Shown here: positions 43,354 through 52,431 of the stretch, piece by piece | Layout of the letters: each line of letters opens with the position of its first letter | Position numbering within the stretch: position 1 is the first letter of the stretch | Origin: UBA1479 sp040218445 | GTDB lineage: Bacteria; Pseudomonadota; Alphaproteobacteria; Rhodospirillales; Casp-alpha2 | Reading direction: 5' to 3' | Length of the DNA stretch: 64,000 nucleotides | NCBI GenBank assembly: GCA_040218445.1 | Contig: JAVJRK010000017.1 | Coordinates: 186,001 to 250,000 of the forward strand | Program-made: the position numbers and the translations under genes | The notes under the pieces: generated by a model | Databases searched by the model: none | What the model was told of the DNA's origin: nothing | The model's input: only the letters and a program-made list of their open reading frames with translations

Positions 43354-44127
43354 ATGACTTTGTGGATCAGGTACGCGCATCAGGGCACCGAAGGTTTCGG
43401 AACGCTCGACGGGGGTGCCATTGCCGTGCACAGCGGCGACATGCTTCAGGGGGCGCAGCCCACGGGTGAAACCGTCAACTTGTCCGACGTTCAGGTCCTG
43501 GCGCCGGTTCGTCCGGGAAAGATCGTCGCATTGTGGAACAACTACAACACGATGCGCGAGAAAATGAACGGCGAACGCCCGGAAGAACCGTTGTGGTTCA
43601 TCAAGACCAACAATTCCGTCATCGGCACGGGGGCTGCCATCGAACGGCCGGCAAGTTACGATGGAAAAATCGTTTACGAAGGCGAATTGGGTATCGTGAT
43701 CGGCCGTCGCGCCAAGAACGTGTCCGAGGACGAGGCCCTGGGCCATGTGTTCGGCTATACCTGCGTCAATGACGTCACGGCCGCTGAAATCCTCAAACGC
43801 GACGGCACGTTTGATCAATGGACCCGCAGTAAAAGCTTCGACACCTTCGGACCCATGGGGCCGGTCATCGCCACGGGGCTTAACCCCTTGGACCTGACCG
43901 TGAAGACGATCCTTAACGGTGATGAACGCCAGAACTATCCGGTCAGCGACATGATGCGCACACCGGCCAAACTGGTCAGCGAAATCTCGCACGACGTGAC
44001 TTTGGAAGTTGGTGACGTGATCGCCTGCGGCACCAACGTGGGCGTCGGCACAATGAAAGAGCCGTCCAACACGGTGGAAATTGTCATTGAAGGAATTGGA
44101 ACGCTAAGCAACACTTTCGACAACTAG
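43354..44127 (+). CDS. Fumarylacetoacetate hydrolase-family protein
   Basis: A 257-residue FAH-fold enzyme. The metal-binding Glu residues are in IVYEGELGIVIGRRAKN and the family block GYTCVNDVTAAEI, then WTRSKSFDTFGPMGPVI. Relatives hydrolyse or decarboxylate 2-oxo acids (fumarylpyruvate hydrolase, oxaloacetate decarboxylase/FAHD1, 2-oxo-hept-3-ene-dioate hydratase). No aromatic-degradation genes are nearby. Its pairing with the PanE-like gene and the operator suggests action on a small 2-oxo acid such as oxaloacetate. ATG 43354 follows GGGAAACA. Confidence 0.87.
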   Translation: MTLWIRYAHQGTEGFGTLDGGAIAVHSGDMLQGAQPTGETVNLSDVQVLAPVRPGKIVALWNNYNTMREKMNGERPEEPLWFIKTNNSVIGTGAAIERPASYDGKIVYEGELGIVIGRRAKNVSEDEALGHVFGYTCVNDVTAAEILKRDGTFDQWTRSKSFDTFGPMGPVIATGLNPLDLTVKTILNGDERQNYPVSDMMRTPAKLVSEISHDVTLEVGDVIACGTNVGVGTMKEPSNTVEIVIEGIGTLSNTFDN

Positions 44128-44229
44128 CCGGTCCCGGCATCGCAACCGGGTTCCGTTTAAGCAGGGTACGACGTGCGGATGCAATCAGCATCCGCCCGCA
44201 GGGAAACAGAGAAAAGTAGGGAGAATATC

Positions 44230-45249
44230 ATGCGAGTATGCGTGATCGGCGCTGGCGCCATCGGCGGCCTGATGGGCGCCAAACTGGCGCTGGCCGGAAA
44301 CGACGTCAGCGTCATCGACATGGGACCGCACCTTCAGGCGATCCGTCAGAACGGCCTTAAATTGATTTGGGAAGACGGCACGGAGCATGTCGCCCAGGTC
44401 AAGGCGTTCGAAAAATGCGCGGAAGCGGGCGAACAGGATCTGGTGATCCTGGGCCTCAAGGCTCATTACCTGGAATTGGTGGCCAAGGAGTTGGAACCGC
44501 TGATGGGCCCCAATACCATGATTCTCACGGTTCAGAACGGCATTCCGTGGTGGTATTTCCACAATCACGGCGGCCCGCACAACGGGGCGCAGCTTGAAAG
44601 CCTGGACCCGGACGGCGTGTTGACCAAGTACATCGACGGCGACCGCATCATCGGTTGCGTCGTCTATCCGGCCGCCGCGGTGACCGAACCGGGCGTGATC
44701 AAACACGTCGAAGGGGACCGTTTCCCGATCGGCGAATTGGATGGATCATCCAGCGAGCGGGTCGAGGCTCTGAAGGAACTGTTGGAAGGCGCCGGATTCC
44801 GTTCCCGCGTGTTGGACGATATTCGTTCGGAAATCTGGCTCAAGGCCTGGGGGAATCTTAGCTTCAACCCGATCAGCGCGCTGACCCACGCGACCCTGGT
44901 CGATATCTGCCAGTTCCCCGATACGCGGAATTTGGCGGAAAAGATGATGGAAGAAGCCCAGACCGTCGCCGAAAAACTGGGCATCACCTTCCGTCACACC
45001 ATCGAAAAACGCATCAATGGTGCGGAAAGCGTCGGTGCCCATAAGACATCCATGTTGCAGGACGTGGAAGCGGGCCGGTCGCTTGAAACGGAAGCCCTGA
45101 TCGGTGCCGTTCTGGAATTGGCCAAGCTGACGGGTACGGAATGCCCGCATACCTTCGCGGTTTATTCCTGCGTCAAACTGCTGAACAAGGTGATGGTCAC
45201 CCAGCATGCGGGCGTGGTCGTGCAGGCTGCAAAGCAGGCGGCCGAATAG
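44230..45249 (+). CDS. PanE-like reductase, candidate oxalyl-CoA reductase
   Basis: A 339-residue NADPH-dependent reductase of the ketopantoate reductase family: Rossmann motif VIGAGAIGGLMGAKLALAG at the start, and the substrate-side Lys in IWLKAWGNLSFNP with a downstream Asn/Glu region. The segment TVQNGIPWWYFHNHGG is a hallmark I associate with the PanE2 type that reduces oxalyl-CoA towards glyoxylate in methylotroph oxalate assimilation. True PanE enzymes are nearer 300 residues, and no other pantothenate gene is here. Linked 102 nt after the FAH gene. Confidence 0.78.
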   Translation: MRVCVIGAGAIGGLMGAKLALAGNDVSVIDMGPHLQAIRQNGLKLIWEDGTEHVAQVKAFEKCAEAGEQDLVILGLKAHYLELVAKELEPLMGPNTMILTVQNGIPWWYFHNHGGPHNGAQLESLDPDGVLTKYIDGDRIIGCVVYPAAAVTEPGVIKHVEGDRFPIGELDGSSSERVEALKELLEGAGFRSRVLDDIRSEIWLKAWGNLSFNPISALTHATLVDICQFPDTRNLAEKMMEEAQTVAEKLGITFRHTIEKRINGAESVGAHKTSMLQDVEAGRSLETEALIGAVLELAKLTGTECPHTFAVYSCVKLLNKVMVTQHAGVVVQAAKQAAE

Positions 45250-45268
45250 GGCACGGCGATATATCAAA

Positions 45269-45295
45269 GGAGGCGGCTCTGTCCGGGCCGCCTCC
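45269..45295. terminator. Strong hairpin after the PanE-like gene
   Basis: GGAGGCGGC and GCCGCCTCC form a perfect 9-bp stem with a 9-nt loop, 20 nt after the stop. No T run follows, so efficiency as an intrinsic terminator is uncertain. Confidence 0.5.
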
Positions 45296-45450
45296 GCATG
45301 CCGCCCACCACCTGGCATCTACCTCAATCCACCCCATGTTTGATCCGGCGCCCGCCAGCAGAGTGGGGTGCTGCCATTTTCCGCCGCCCCTTGCGAGCGC
45401 GAATGAATCCGTCCATATGTGATTGGTAATCGCTGACGGAGGGCCGGGAT

Positions 45451-45735
45451 ATGAGCAATCTCAAATCCGCTCGCGCAATGGATGGCGCCGCCGGGCAAAG
45501 CCCGCGTTGGCAGGATATCCGTGACAGGCTTGTAGCCGTCAAACGGCCCATCTTCGATGAAATTCGGAATTATCCGCCGCAGGTTGCCGGATGTGATCTG
45601 CATTTCAAGGCATTGGCAGAAAACCGCGATGCCGTTTGCCGTGAATTGGATGAGCTTGACCGCCTGCGTGCGGCGGACGACAGCGATCTGGAGGCGTTCG
45701 TGGCCGCATCGGCGTTTCTGGACCCGGGGCGCTGA
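45451..45735 (+). CDS. Small hypothetical protein (94 residues)
   Basis: ATG 45451 is preceded by GGAGGG at usable spacing. The product is charged and helical (DIRDRLVAVKRPIFDEI, then LHFKALAENRDAVCRELDEL), with no signal peptide or membrane segment. It has the look of a small soluble coiled protein. No family is recognised. It stands alone between the reductase terminator hairpin and a small secreted protein. Confidence 0.5.
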   Translation: MSNLKSARAMDGAAGQSPRWQDIRDRLVAVKRPIFDEIRNYPPQVAGCDLHFKALAENRDAVCRELDELDRLRAADDSDLEAFVAASAFLDPGR

Positions 45736-45794
45736 ACGTCCCTTGTCCGCAATGTCGCGGAATGGGGTTTAAAGAGCATCAAAGGAGAGCAACC

Positions 45795-46112
45795 ATGATG
45801 TCCGTTGTCACTGTTGAAAAATCACGGAAACATACCGGCTGTCTCCTGGCGGCGGCGGTCATGGCAGGTGTTTTGGCGGCGGGGCCGGTGCAGGCGCAAT
45901 CCAATTCGTCCGAGCCTGAAATGCTGCTGGAAGAAGGCACCAAGAAAATCCTGCGGGCGTTCGAACTGTTCATCATGACCATTCCCCAGTACGAAATGCC
46001 CGAGGTTCTGCCCAACGGAGATATCATCATCCGACGCAAGAACCCACCGACGGGGAAGGATAAAAATGATCCGGGCGTTGTTGAGCCGCCGATTGCCGGG
46101 GAAAAGACCTAG
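45795..46112 (+). CDS. Small secreted hypothetical protein (105 residues)
   Basis: ATG 45795 has AAAGGAG about 8 nt upstream. Residues 1 to about 34 form a signal peptide (KHTGCLLAAAVMAGVLAAG, cleavage near VQAQ). The mature part is about 70 residues, with a helical stretch (KKILRAFELFIMTIPQYEMP) and the phrase LPNGDIIIRRKNPP that I have seen in small uncharacterised alphaproteobacterial exported proteins. Function unknown. Confidence 0.65.
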   Translation: MMSVVTVEKSRKHTGCLLAAAVMAGVLAAGPVQAQSNSSEPEMLLEEGTKKILRAFELFIMTIPQYEMPEVLPNGDIIIRRKNPPTGKDKNDPGVVEPPIAGEKT

Positions 46113-46132
46113 CCGGGTTTCAAAGGGCCGCC

Positions 46133-47125
46133 TTAATCGACGGCCATGTCCAACAGTTTGAACACCGTTTCCTGGGTCAGGTTGCCGCCGGTCAGGGCCG
46201 CCACCGTTTTCAGCTTTGTGTCGACCTTGCCGGAAAGAAATCCCGCCGCCGCCGTCACGCCCGCAGGCTCGCCCTGCATTTTGGTGCGGGTCAGGATGGT
46301 TTTGAAGGCGCGGGCAATGTCGGTTTCGCTGACCAGGACGATGTCGTCCAGAAATGCCTGAAGATGCATGAACGGGTACTCGCCGGGGCGGCGTGCGCTC
46401 AGCCCATCGGCGATGGAATCCCAATAATCGATGGCTGTGGGCTCGCCTGCCTGACGTGAGACATAGGCCGCATTGGCCCGTTCGGGCTGAATGCCGACGA
46501 CCTTGACGTTGGGATTGATCAGCTTGACCGCGGCGGCGATCCCGCCGGCCACGCCGCCGGACGAAACAGGCACCAGAACCTGCTGGGCATCCGGGCATTG
46601 TTCCATGATCTCGAACCCGATGGTGCCGTGACCGGCGATGATGGGCGGATCTTCCCAGGTGTCGATCGCGGTCATGCCACGTTCCGCCGCAAGGCGTTCC
46701 ACGGTCGGTTGGCGGGCCAGGGCATCATCGCCGCAAAGATAGACTTCGGCGCCATAACCCTTTGTTCCATCGACCTTATATGGGCTGGTGGCATCCAGCA
46801 TGACGACCGTGACGGGAATCCCCATGGTCTTTCCGGCGAAGGCGAAACCTTGCGCGAAATTTCCGGACGAGGCCAGCACAACCCCCTTGGCTTTCTGTTC
46901 CGCCGTCAGATGATGCAGAACGTTGAACACGGCGCGGATCTTGAATGCTCCCGTGACCTGCAGGTTTTCGCATTTGAGGAACAGCGTTTCCGCGCCCACT
47001 TCGGCGCTGTCCCGCGCCACGGGGATCACCGGCGTGCGGCGAATGACGCGCGGCAGGTTGGCCCTGGCGTCGCGGATGGCGTCAAGCGTGACCAGTTCAT
47101 TGCGGGAAAAAAGCGAGCCTTCCAT
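46133..47125 (-). CDS. Type II PLP dehydratase, threonine/serine dehydratase-like
   Basis: A 330-residue fold-type II pyridoxal-phosphate enzyme. The PLP lysine is in QVTGAFKIRAVFN, the phosphate loop is SSGGVAGGIAAAV, and there is no ACT regulatory domain, so it is a catabolic-type threonine/serine dehydratase, a racemase or a hydroxyaspartate dehydratase. The usual SSGNHAQG reads SSGNFAQG here, a His-to-Phe change next to the cofactor. Substrate is open. A role in glyoxylate-derived amino-acid metabolism is possible given the neighbours but unproven. Confidence 0.85.
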   Translation of the reverse strand: MEGSLFSRNELVTLDAIRDARANLPRVIRRTPVIPVARDSAEVGAETLFLKCENLQVTGAFKIRAVFNVLHHLTAEQKAKGVVLASSGNFAQGFAFAGKTMGIPVTVVMLDATSPYKVDGTKGYGAEVYLCGDDALARQPTVERLAAERGMTAIDTWEDPPIIAGHGTIGFEIMEQCPDAQQVLVPVSSGGVAGGIAAAVKLINPNVKVVGIQPERANAAYVSRQAGEPTAIDYWDSIADGLSARRPGEYPFMHLQAFLDDIVLVSETDIARAFKTILTRTKMQGEPAGVTAAAGFLSGKVDTKLKTVAALTGGNLTQETVFKLLDMAVD

Positions 47126-47187
47126 GGCTGTGTTCCTTGTCTGGCAGAAGAGGACCCCGGAACGGGGCCGAAGGACTGCCGACAGGT

Positions 47188-48504
47188 TTACTCCAGCACG
47201 AGGTTCAGGCTCAAGGGATCAAGACGGCCGAGGGCCAGCAGCAACTGATAAGCGGCGGTCTTTTCATCGTAGGATGCCGTGGTGAAGTTGATCTGGGCGT
47301 TGTTGACCTCGTTCTCGGCATCAAGAACGTTGATCACCGTTTCCTTACCGGCGGCACGCAGTTTGCGGCGGCTTTGTGCGACTTCGGAAGCAATGTTCAC
47401 GGCGTTTTCCAGCAAGATCACGCGCTCCCGCGCCGTTTCCAGCGCCTGCCAGGCCAGGCGGACCTGTTCTTCGACCGTGCGGGCGGCGGCCTGCAACCGG
47501 TTGCGGTTGGCGGCCGTATCGTATGCGGCGCGCAGGGTCGATGCGCGGGTGGAAAAGCCGGAAAACAGTTCCCAATCGGCCTGAAAACCGATGGTGTAGT
47601 CCCGCCGCGTGCCGAGCACTCCGGAATTGTTCTGCTCGAAATTGAATTCGCCTTCCAGGTCGATGGTCGGGTACAGGCCGGCCTTGGCCTCGATCTGACG
47701 TTGGCGGGTAATGTCGATGCTGGTGCCGGCTTCGCGTACGGCGGGATTTTCGACCAAGGCTATTGCCAAGGCCCGGTCCAATTCGCTGGGCACGGCATTC
47801 ACGGGCGGGCGCGGGTCGTACATGTCTTCCAGATTGGGTGGAAAACCGAATACCTGCTGATAGCGGGACATGGAGTCGCGCAGTTGGCCTTCGAAACCGA
47901 CCCGCCGTTCCTTGGCGACCTGCAGGCGGGATTTGGCCTGCAACACGTCAACGGCGATGCCCGAGCCCCGGCGCACGCGTTCATCTTCCAGGTTCAACTG
48001 GCGTTGGATGCGGCCTTCGCTTTCGATCGTGATGCCCAGCAACCGCATTTGCCGCAGCACCGTGATATAGCCGCGAATGCCCTGGAACAGAGTGTTCTGA
48101 CGGGTTCCTTCCAGGGAAATGCGGGCAAGCTGTTCATTCAGTTCAGCAACGCGGATGGCGGCCTTGGTAGCGTACCCGTCGAAAATATTCTGGGTCAGTG
48201 TGAAAACCGTGGTGTTCTTGTTTTCGATGCTCTTGGCGCCGGAAGACCGGGTCGAGGGGCTGTCGATGAATTCGCGGCTGGCATCGCCTGTCATGCTGAG
48301 CGTGGGCAGGCGTTGCGCCTTGGCGATATCGATGCCTTGGCGGTTGCTTTCCAGGTCGTTTTGGGCGGCGAGAATGTTTGGGTGGTTGGTGATCAGGCGC
48401 GATAACTCGACCTCCAGCGGCGCGGCATGCGCCACGCCGGGCACGGCCAGCCCTGTCAGGGCCCAGCCCGCCATCGACATCGCGGCGATCACATATTTCT
48501 GCAC
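47188..48504 (-). CDS. TolC-family outer-membrane efflux protein
   Basis: A 438-residue outer-membrane channel subunit. I start at GTG 48504, which follows GAGGGAG and gives a clean signal peptide (MAGWALTGLAVPGVAHAAPL). The frame is open to 48564, where ATG 48540 is an alternative. The two homologous TolC repeats are seen: TLTQNIFDGYATKAAIRVAEL in the first half and FQADWELFSGFSTRAS in the second, with long amphipathic helices. TolC serves type I secretion or RND/ABC efflux. No inner-membrane partner lies beside it. Confidence 0.9.
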   Translation of the reverse strand: MQKYVIAAMSMAGWALTGLAVPGVAHAAPLEVELSRLITNHPNILAAQNDLESNRQGIDIAKAQRLPTLSMTGDASREFIDSPSTRSSGAKSIENKNTTVFTLTQNIFDGYATKAAIRVAELNEQLARISLEGTRQNTLFQGIRGYITVLRQMRLLGITIESEGRIQRQLNLEDERVRRGSGIAVDVLQAKSRLQVAKERRVGFEGQLRDSMSRYQQVFGFPPNLEDMYDPRPPVNAVPSELDRALAIALVENPAVREAGTSIDITRQRQIEAKAGLYPTIDLEGEFNFEQNNSGVLGTRRDYTIGFQADWELFSGFSTRASTLRAAYDTAANRNRLQAAARTVEEQVRLAWQALETARERVILLENAVNIASEVAQSRRKLRAAGKETVINVLDAENEVNNAQINFTTASYDEKTAAYQLLLALGRLDPLSLNLVLE

Positions 48505-48684
48505 CGAGTAAAACTCCCTCAAGTCGCCGACCCGGGGCATAAGCCGGATCATGGTCCCAATCACAGGGGACCCTGATGCCTGAGTCTATGCCCGCCGCTT
48601 GGTGCGGTCAAACACACCCCGAATCGCCCCAGGAAAACAGGGGTTCTTATAGGAAACCTTGGTTAAATGCCGGTTAAGGACGCG

Positions 48685-51600
48685 TCACGGCGTTCCGAAC
48701 CCGCCGCCGCCGGGGGTTTCGATGATAAACACGTCCCCGGCTTTTAGGTCACGGCGGTCGTTGCCGCCCAGTTCCTCGATGCGCCCGTCGGCGTGTTCGA
48801 CCGCATTGCGGCCCAGCATGCCGTCCCCGCCGCCGGAAAGGCCGTGGGGCGGCATGCGCCGATGACTGGATAGGATCGCCGCCGTCATGTCCTCCAGGAA
48901 CCGAATGCGGCGCACCACGCCGTCACCCCCCCGATGTGCGCCATCGCCGCCCGAACCATGGCGAATGGCGAACAGTTCCAATAGGACCGGAAAGCGCCAT
49001 TCCAGAACTTCCGGGTCGGTCAGGCGGGTGTTGGTCATATGCGTGTGGACGGCGTCCGTACCGTCGAAATCGGGCCCGGCACCGGATCCGCCGCAGATCG
49101 TTTCATAGTACTGATGCCGGTCGTTGCCGAAGGTGAAGTTGTTGCACGTGCCCTGGCTGGAGGCGAGCATGCCAAGCGCACCGTAAAGCGTGTCCGTAAT
49201 GGCCATGCTGGTTTCCACGTTGCCCGCGACCACGGCGGCAGGATAGACCGGGGCCAGCATGGATTCCTTGGGGATCACCAGTTTCAGCGGTTTCAGGCAG
49301 CCCGCGTTGAGCGGGATATCGTCATCGATCAGCGTGCGGAAAGTATAGAGCACCGCCGCGTGACAGACGGCGGTGGGGGCGTTGAAGTTGCTGTCGAGTT
49401 GTGCGGATGAGCCCGAGAAATCGAGCGTCGCCTCGCGCTTTTTCCTGTTCACCTTGATCTTCACGTCGATCACGGCGCCGTTGTCCATCTCGCTTCGGAA
49501 TTCTCCGTTCTTCAAGACATCCAGAACCCGGCGCAGGCTTTCCTCGGCGTTGTCCTGCACGTGGTCCATATAGGCCCAGACGGTGTCGAGCCCGAAATGA
49601 TCGACCATCTTGCGCAGTTCCTGCGCGCCCTTTTCGTTGGCCGCGATCTGGGCCGCCAGATCGGCCAGGTTCTGGTCGAAATTGCGCACGGGGTAGGGGC
49701 CGCCGCACAAAAGCTCACGCAGGGCGTCTTCGCGCAGATCGCCCTGATCGACCAAAAGGAAGTTGTCGATCAGCACGCCCTCTTCTTCGACCGTCGTACT
49801 GTCGGGCGGCATGGAGCCCGGCGTGATGCCGCCGATGTCCGCATGATGACCGCGCGAGCCGACATAAAACAAAATGTCTTGGCCTGCATCGTCGAATACG
49901 GGCGTGATGACCGTGACGTCCGGCAGGTGCGTGCCGCCGTTATAGGGCGCGTTAAGCGCATAGACATTGCCGGGCCGCATCCGGCCTTCGTTTTCGAGCA
50001 TGACGGCGCGGATGCTTTCGCCCATGGAGCCCAGGTGCACCGGAATGTGCGGCGCGTTGGCGATCAGTTCGCCCTGTTTGTCGAACACAGCGCAGGAGAA
50101 ATCGAGCCGTTCCTTGATGTTCACGGAATAGCTGGTATTGGCCAGGGTCGTGCCCATCTGTTCGGCGATGGACATGAACAGGTTGTTGAAGATTTCCAAC
50201 ATCACCGGGTCGGCCTGGGTGCCGATGGCATGGGCTTCCGGGCGGGCTTCCACCCGGGTCAGGATCAGGTGGCCTTTGCGGGTCATTTCCGCTGACCAGC
50301 CGGGCTCAATCACGATGGTCGAGGTGTTTTCGACCAAAATCGCGGGTCCGCCCACACGGTCACCCGGAAGTAAGGCCTCGGTCCGGTAGACGGGCGTTTC
50401 ATAGTCTTTGCCGCCGGAGGTCATGGGCATCAGGGTCATGGGGCGCAGCGCCGCCACGCCGGGGATATCTTCGATGTCCGGATCTTCCGCCATACCGGCG
50501 CGGCCCACAACCTCGACCGACACGGCTTCGATGATGTGCCCGCGGCCGGGGGCGGTGAAGCCATAACGCTGACGGTGCAGGCTTTCGAATTCCTCGATCA
50601 TCTTGTGGCGATCACCGAACGGCACGATCAACGCCGTGTCCGTGCCCTTGTATCGCAGATGGGCGCGGCGGTAGACCTCAATCAATTCCTTGTCGATGTT
50701 CTGATCGGTGATTTCCCGCTGCGCGTCTGCTTCCAGGCCTTCGATGATTTCCATCAAGGGGGCGGTCAGCCCGGCGGCGAGGGGGGCTTCGACGGCTTTT
50801 TCCCGGATCGCCCGCACATCGGCCAACCCCATACCGTAGGCCGACAGCACGCCGGCGAAAGGATGCAGGAACACGGTGTTCATGCCCAGCGCGTCGGCGA
50901 CCAGACAGGCATGCTGGCCCGCCGCCCCGCCGAAACAGTTGAGAACGTATTCCGTCACGTCGTGGCCCCGCTGGACCGAGATTTTCTTGATGGCATTGGC
51001 CATGTTTTCGACGGCGATCTTAAGAAAGCCCTCGGCGACTTCTTCCGGCGAGCGGTCATCGCCGGTCTGCTCATAAATGGTCCGGGCCATGTCTTCGAAC
51101 TTGCGGCGCACGGCGAGATGATCCAGCGCCTCGTCCCCGTTGGGCCCGAACACGGCGGGGAAATACTTCGGCTGAACCTTGCCCAGCATGACGTTGCAGT
51201 CGGTCACGGTCAGCGGCCCGCCCCGCCGGTAGCAGGTCGGGCCGGGATCAGCGCCGGCACTGTCCGGGCCGACCCGGTAGCGCGCCCCGTCGAAATGCAG
51301 GATCGATCCGCCGCCGGCCGCCACCGTATGAATGTTCATCATGGGGGCGCGCATGCGCACGCCCGCGACCAGGGTTTCGAAGGTGCGTTCGTACTCGCCG
51401 TCATAGTGCGAGACATCCGTGGAGGTGCCGCCCATGTCGAAGCCGATGATTTTCTCGAACCCCGCCATGCGGGCCGTCTCCACCATGCCGACCACGCCGC
51501 CCGCCGGGCCGGACAGGATCGAATCCTTGCCCTGGAACAGGCGGGCATCGGTCAGCCCGCCATTGGACTGCATGAACTGCAGCGGCGTGTCGCCCAGGTC

Positions 51601-52311
51601 GGCCGCAACGCGGTCCACATAGCGGCGCAGGATCGGCGACAGGTAGGCGTCGACCACCGTGGTGTCGCCGCGGCTGACCAGTTTCATCAGGGGACTGACC
51701 TGATGGCTTGCTGATATTTGGGTGAAGCCGATATCGCGGGCAATGGCGGCGGCCCGGCGTTCATGGTCAGAATAGCGGTAGCCGTGCATGAACACGATGG
51801 CGGCGGCACGGATACCTGCATCGAAGGCATCCTGCAGATCGGTGCGCAGGCGCGCTTCGTCCAGGGGGATGAGGGGCTCGCCCTGGGCATTGATGCGCTC
51901 GCCGGTTTCGATCACGCGTTCATACAGCATTTCCGGCAATTCAATATGCCGCGCGAAGATATCGGGCCGGGCTTGGTATCCGATGCGCAGCGCATCGCCG
52001 AAACCGTCCGTGATGACCAGGACCGTGCGGTCGCCCTTGCGCTCCAACAGCGCATTGGTGGCCACGGTGGTGCCCATCTTGACGACGCTGACCGCATCTT
52101 CGGGGATCGCATCGTTGGGCTTCAGGCCCAGGATGTCGCGGATGCCTTGTAGGGCCGCGTCTTCGTATTGATCCGGGTTTTCTGACAACAGCTTATGGGT
52201 CGTGACCCGGCTGTCCGGTCCGCGCGCTACCAGATCCGTGAAGGTGCCGCCCCGGTCGATCCAGATGTGCCAGCCGGATGTCTGTCCAGATTTTTGTGTT
52301 GCGTCCACCAT
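48685..52311 (-). CDS. Single-chain hydantoinase/5-oxoprolinase (HyuA-HyuB fusion)
   Basis: A 1208-residue ATP-dependent hydrolase. Residues 1 to about 690 are HyuA-like with the ATPase-fold motifs IDRGGTFTDLVARG, KMGTTVATNALLERKG and IIGFDMGGTSTDVS; the rest is HyuB-like, starting VMLEIFNNLFMSIAEQMG. Bacterial enzymes often have two separate chains; a fusion resembles eukaryotic 5-oxoprolinase. Such enzymes cleave 5-oxoproline or hydantoins with ATP. I use ATG 52311; TTG 52335 is weaker. It is divergent from a D-2-hydroxyacid dehydrogenase. The substrate cannot be fixed from sequence. Confidence 0.9.
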   Translation of the reverse strand: MVDATQKSGQTSGWHIWIDRGGTFTDLVARGPDSRVTTHKLLSENPDQYEDAALQGIRDILGLKPNDAIPEDAVSVVKMGTTVATNALLERKGDRTVLVITDGFGDALRIGYQARPDIFARHIELPEMLYERVIETGERINAQGEPLIPLDEARLRTDLQDAFDAGIRAAAIVFMHGYRYSDHERRAAAIARDIGFTQISASHQVSPLMKLVSRGDTTVVDAYLSPILRRYVDRVAADLGDTPLQFMQSNGGLTDARLFQGKDSILSGPAGGVVGMVETARMAGFEKIIGFDMGGTSTDVSHYDGEYERTFETLVAGVRMRAPMMNIHTVAAGGGSILHFDGARYRVGPDSAGADPGPTCYRRGGPLTVTDCNVMLGKVQPKYFPAVFGPNGDEALDHLAVRRKFEDMARTIYEQTGDDRSPEEVAEGFLKIAVENMANAIKKISVQRGHDVTEYVLNCFGGAAGQHACLVADALGMNTVFLHPFAGVLSAYGMGLADVRAIREKAVEAPLAAGLTAPLMEIIEGLEADAQREITDQNIDKELIEVYRRAHLRYKGTDTALIVPFGDRHKMIEEFESLHRQRYGFTAPGRGHIIEAVSVEVVGRAGMAEDPDIEDIPGVAALRPMTLMPMTSGGKDYETPVYRTEALLPGDRVGGPAILVENTSTIVIEPGWSAEMTRKGHLILTRVEARPEAHAIGTQADPVMLEIFNNLFMSIAEQMGTTLANTSYSVNIKERLDFSCAVFDKQGELIANAPHIPVHLGSMGESIRAVMLENEGRMRPGNVYALNAPYNGGTHLPDVTVITPVFDDAGQDILFYVGSRGHHADIGGITPGSMPPDSTTVEEEGVLIDNFLLVDQGDLREDALRELLCGGPYPVRNFDQNLADLAAQIAANEKGAQELRKMVDHFGLDTVWAYMDHVQDNAEESLRRVLDVLKNGEFRSEMDNGAVIDVKIKVNRKKREATLDFSGSSAQLDSNFNAPTAVCHAAVLYTFRTLIDDDIPLNAGCLKPLKLVIPKESMLAPVYPAAVVAGNVETSMAITDTLYGALGMLASSQGTCNNFTFGNDRHQYYETICGGSGAGPDFDGTDAVHTHMTNTRLTDPEVLEWRFPVLLELFAIRHGSGGDGAHRGGDGVVRRIRFLEDMTAAILSSHRRMPPHGLSGGGDGMLGRNAVEHADGRIEELGGNDRRDLKAGDVFIIETPGGGGFGTP

Positions 52312-52431
52312 GTGGTCGGTTGCCGGCCCTCTCAAACCCCCGTGGTCCCGGATTTACTTGTGGCTTCCGTGAAAGACCGGATAGAACAGCCTCACAGACA
52401 AAAACACAAGACCAAGAGGACATCCATCCTA

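Noticed and set aside
44230..45249. Pantothenate biosynthesis (PanE) for the reductase
   Set aside because: No other pan genes nearby, unusual length and motif, and linkage to oxalate genes; kept as a family name only.
46133..47125. Member of a complete beta-hydroxyaspartate cycle
   Set aside because: The matching aldolase, aminotransferase and imino-acid reductase genes are not in the window, so the cycle cannot be claimed.
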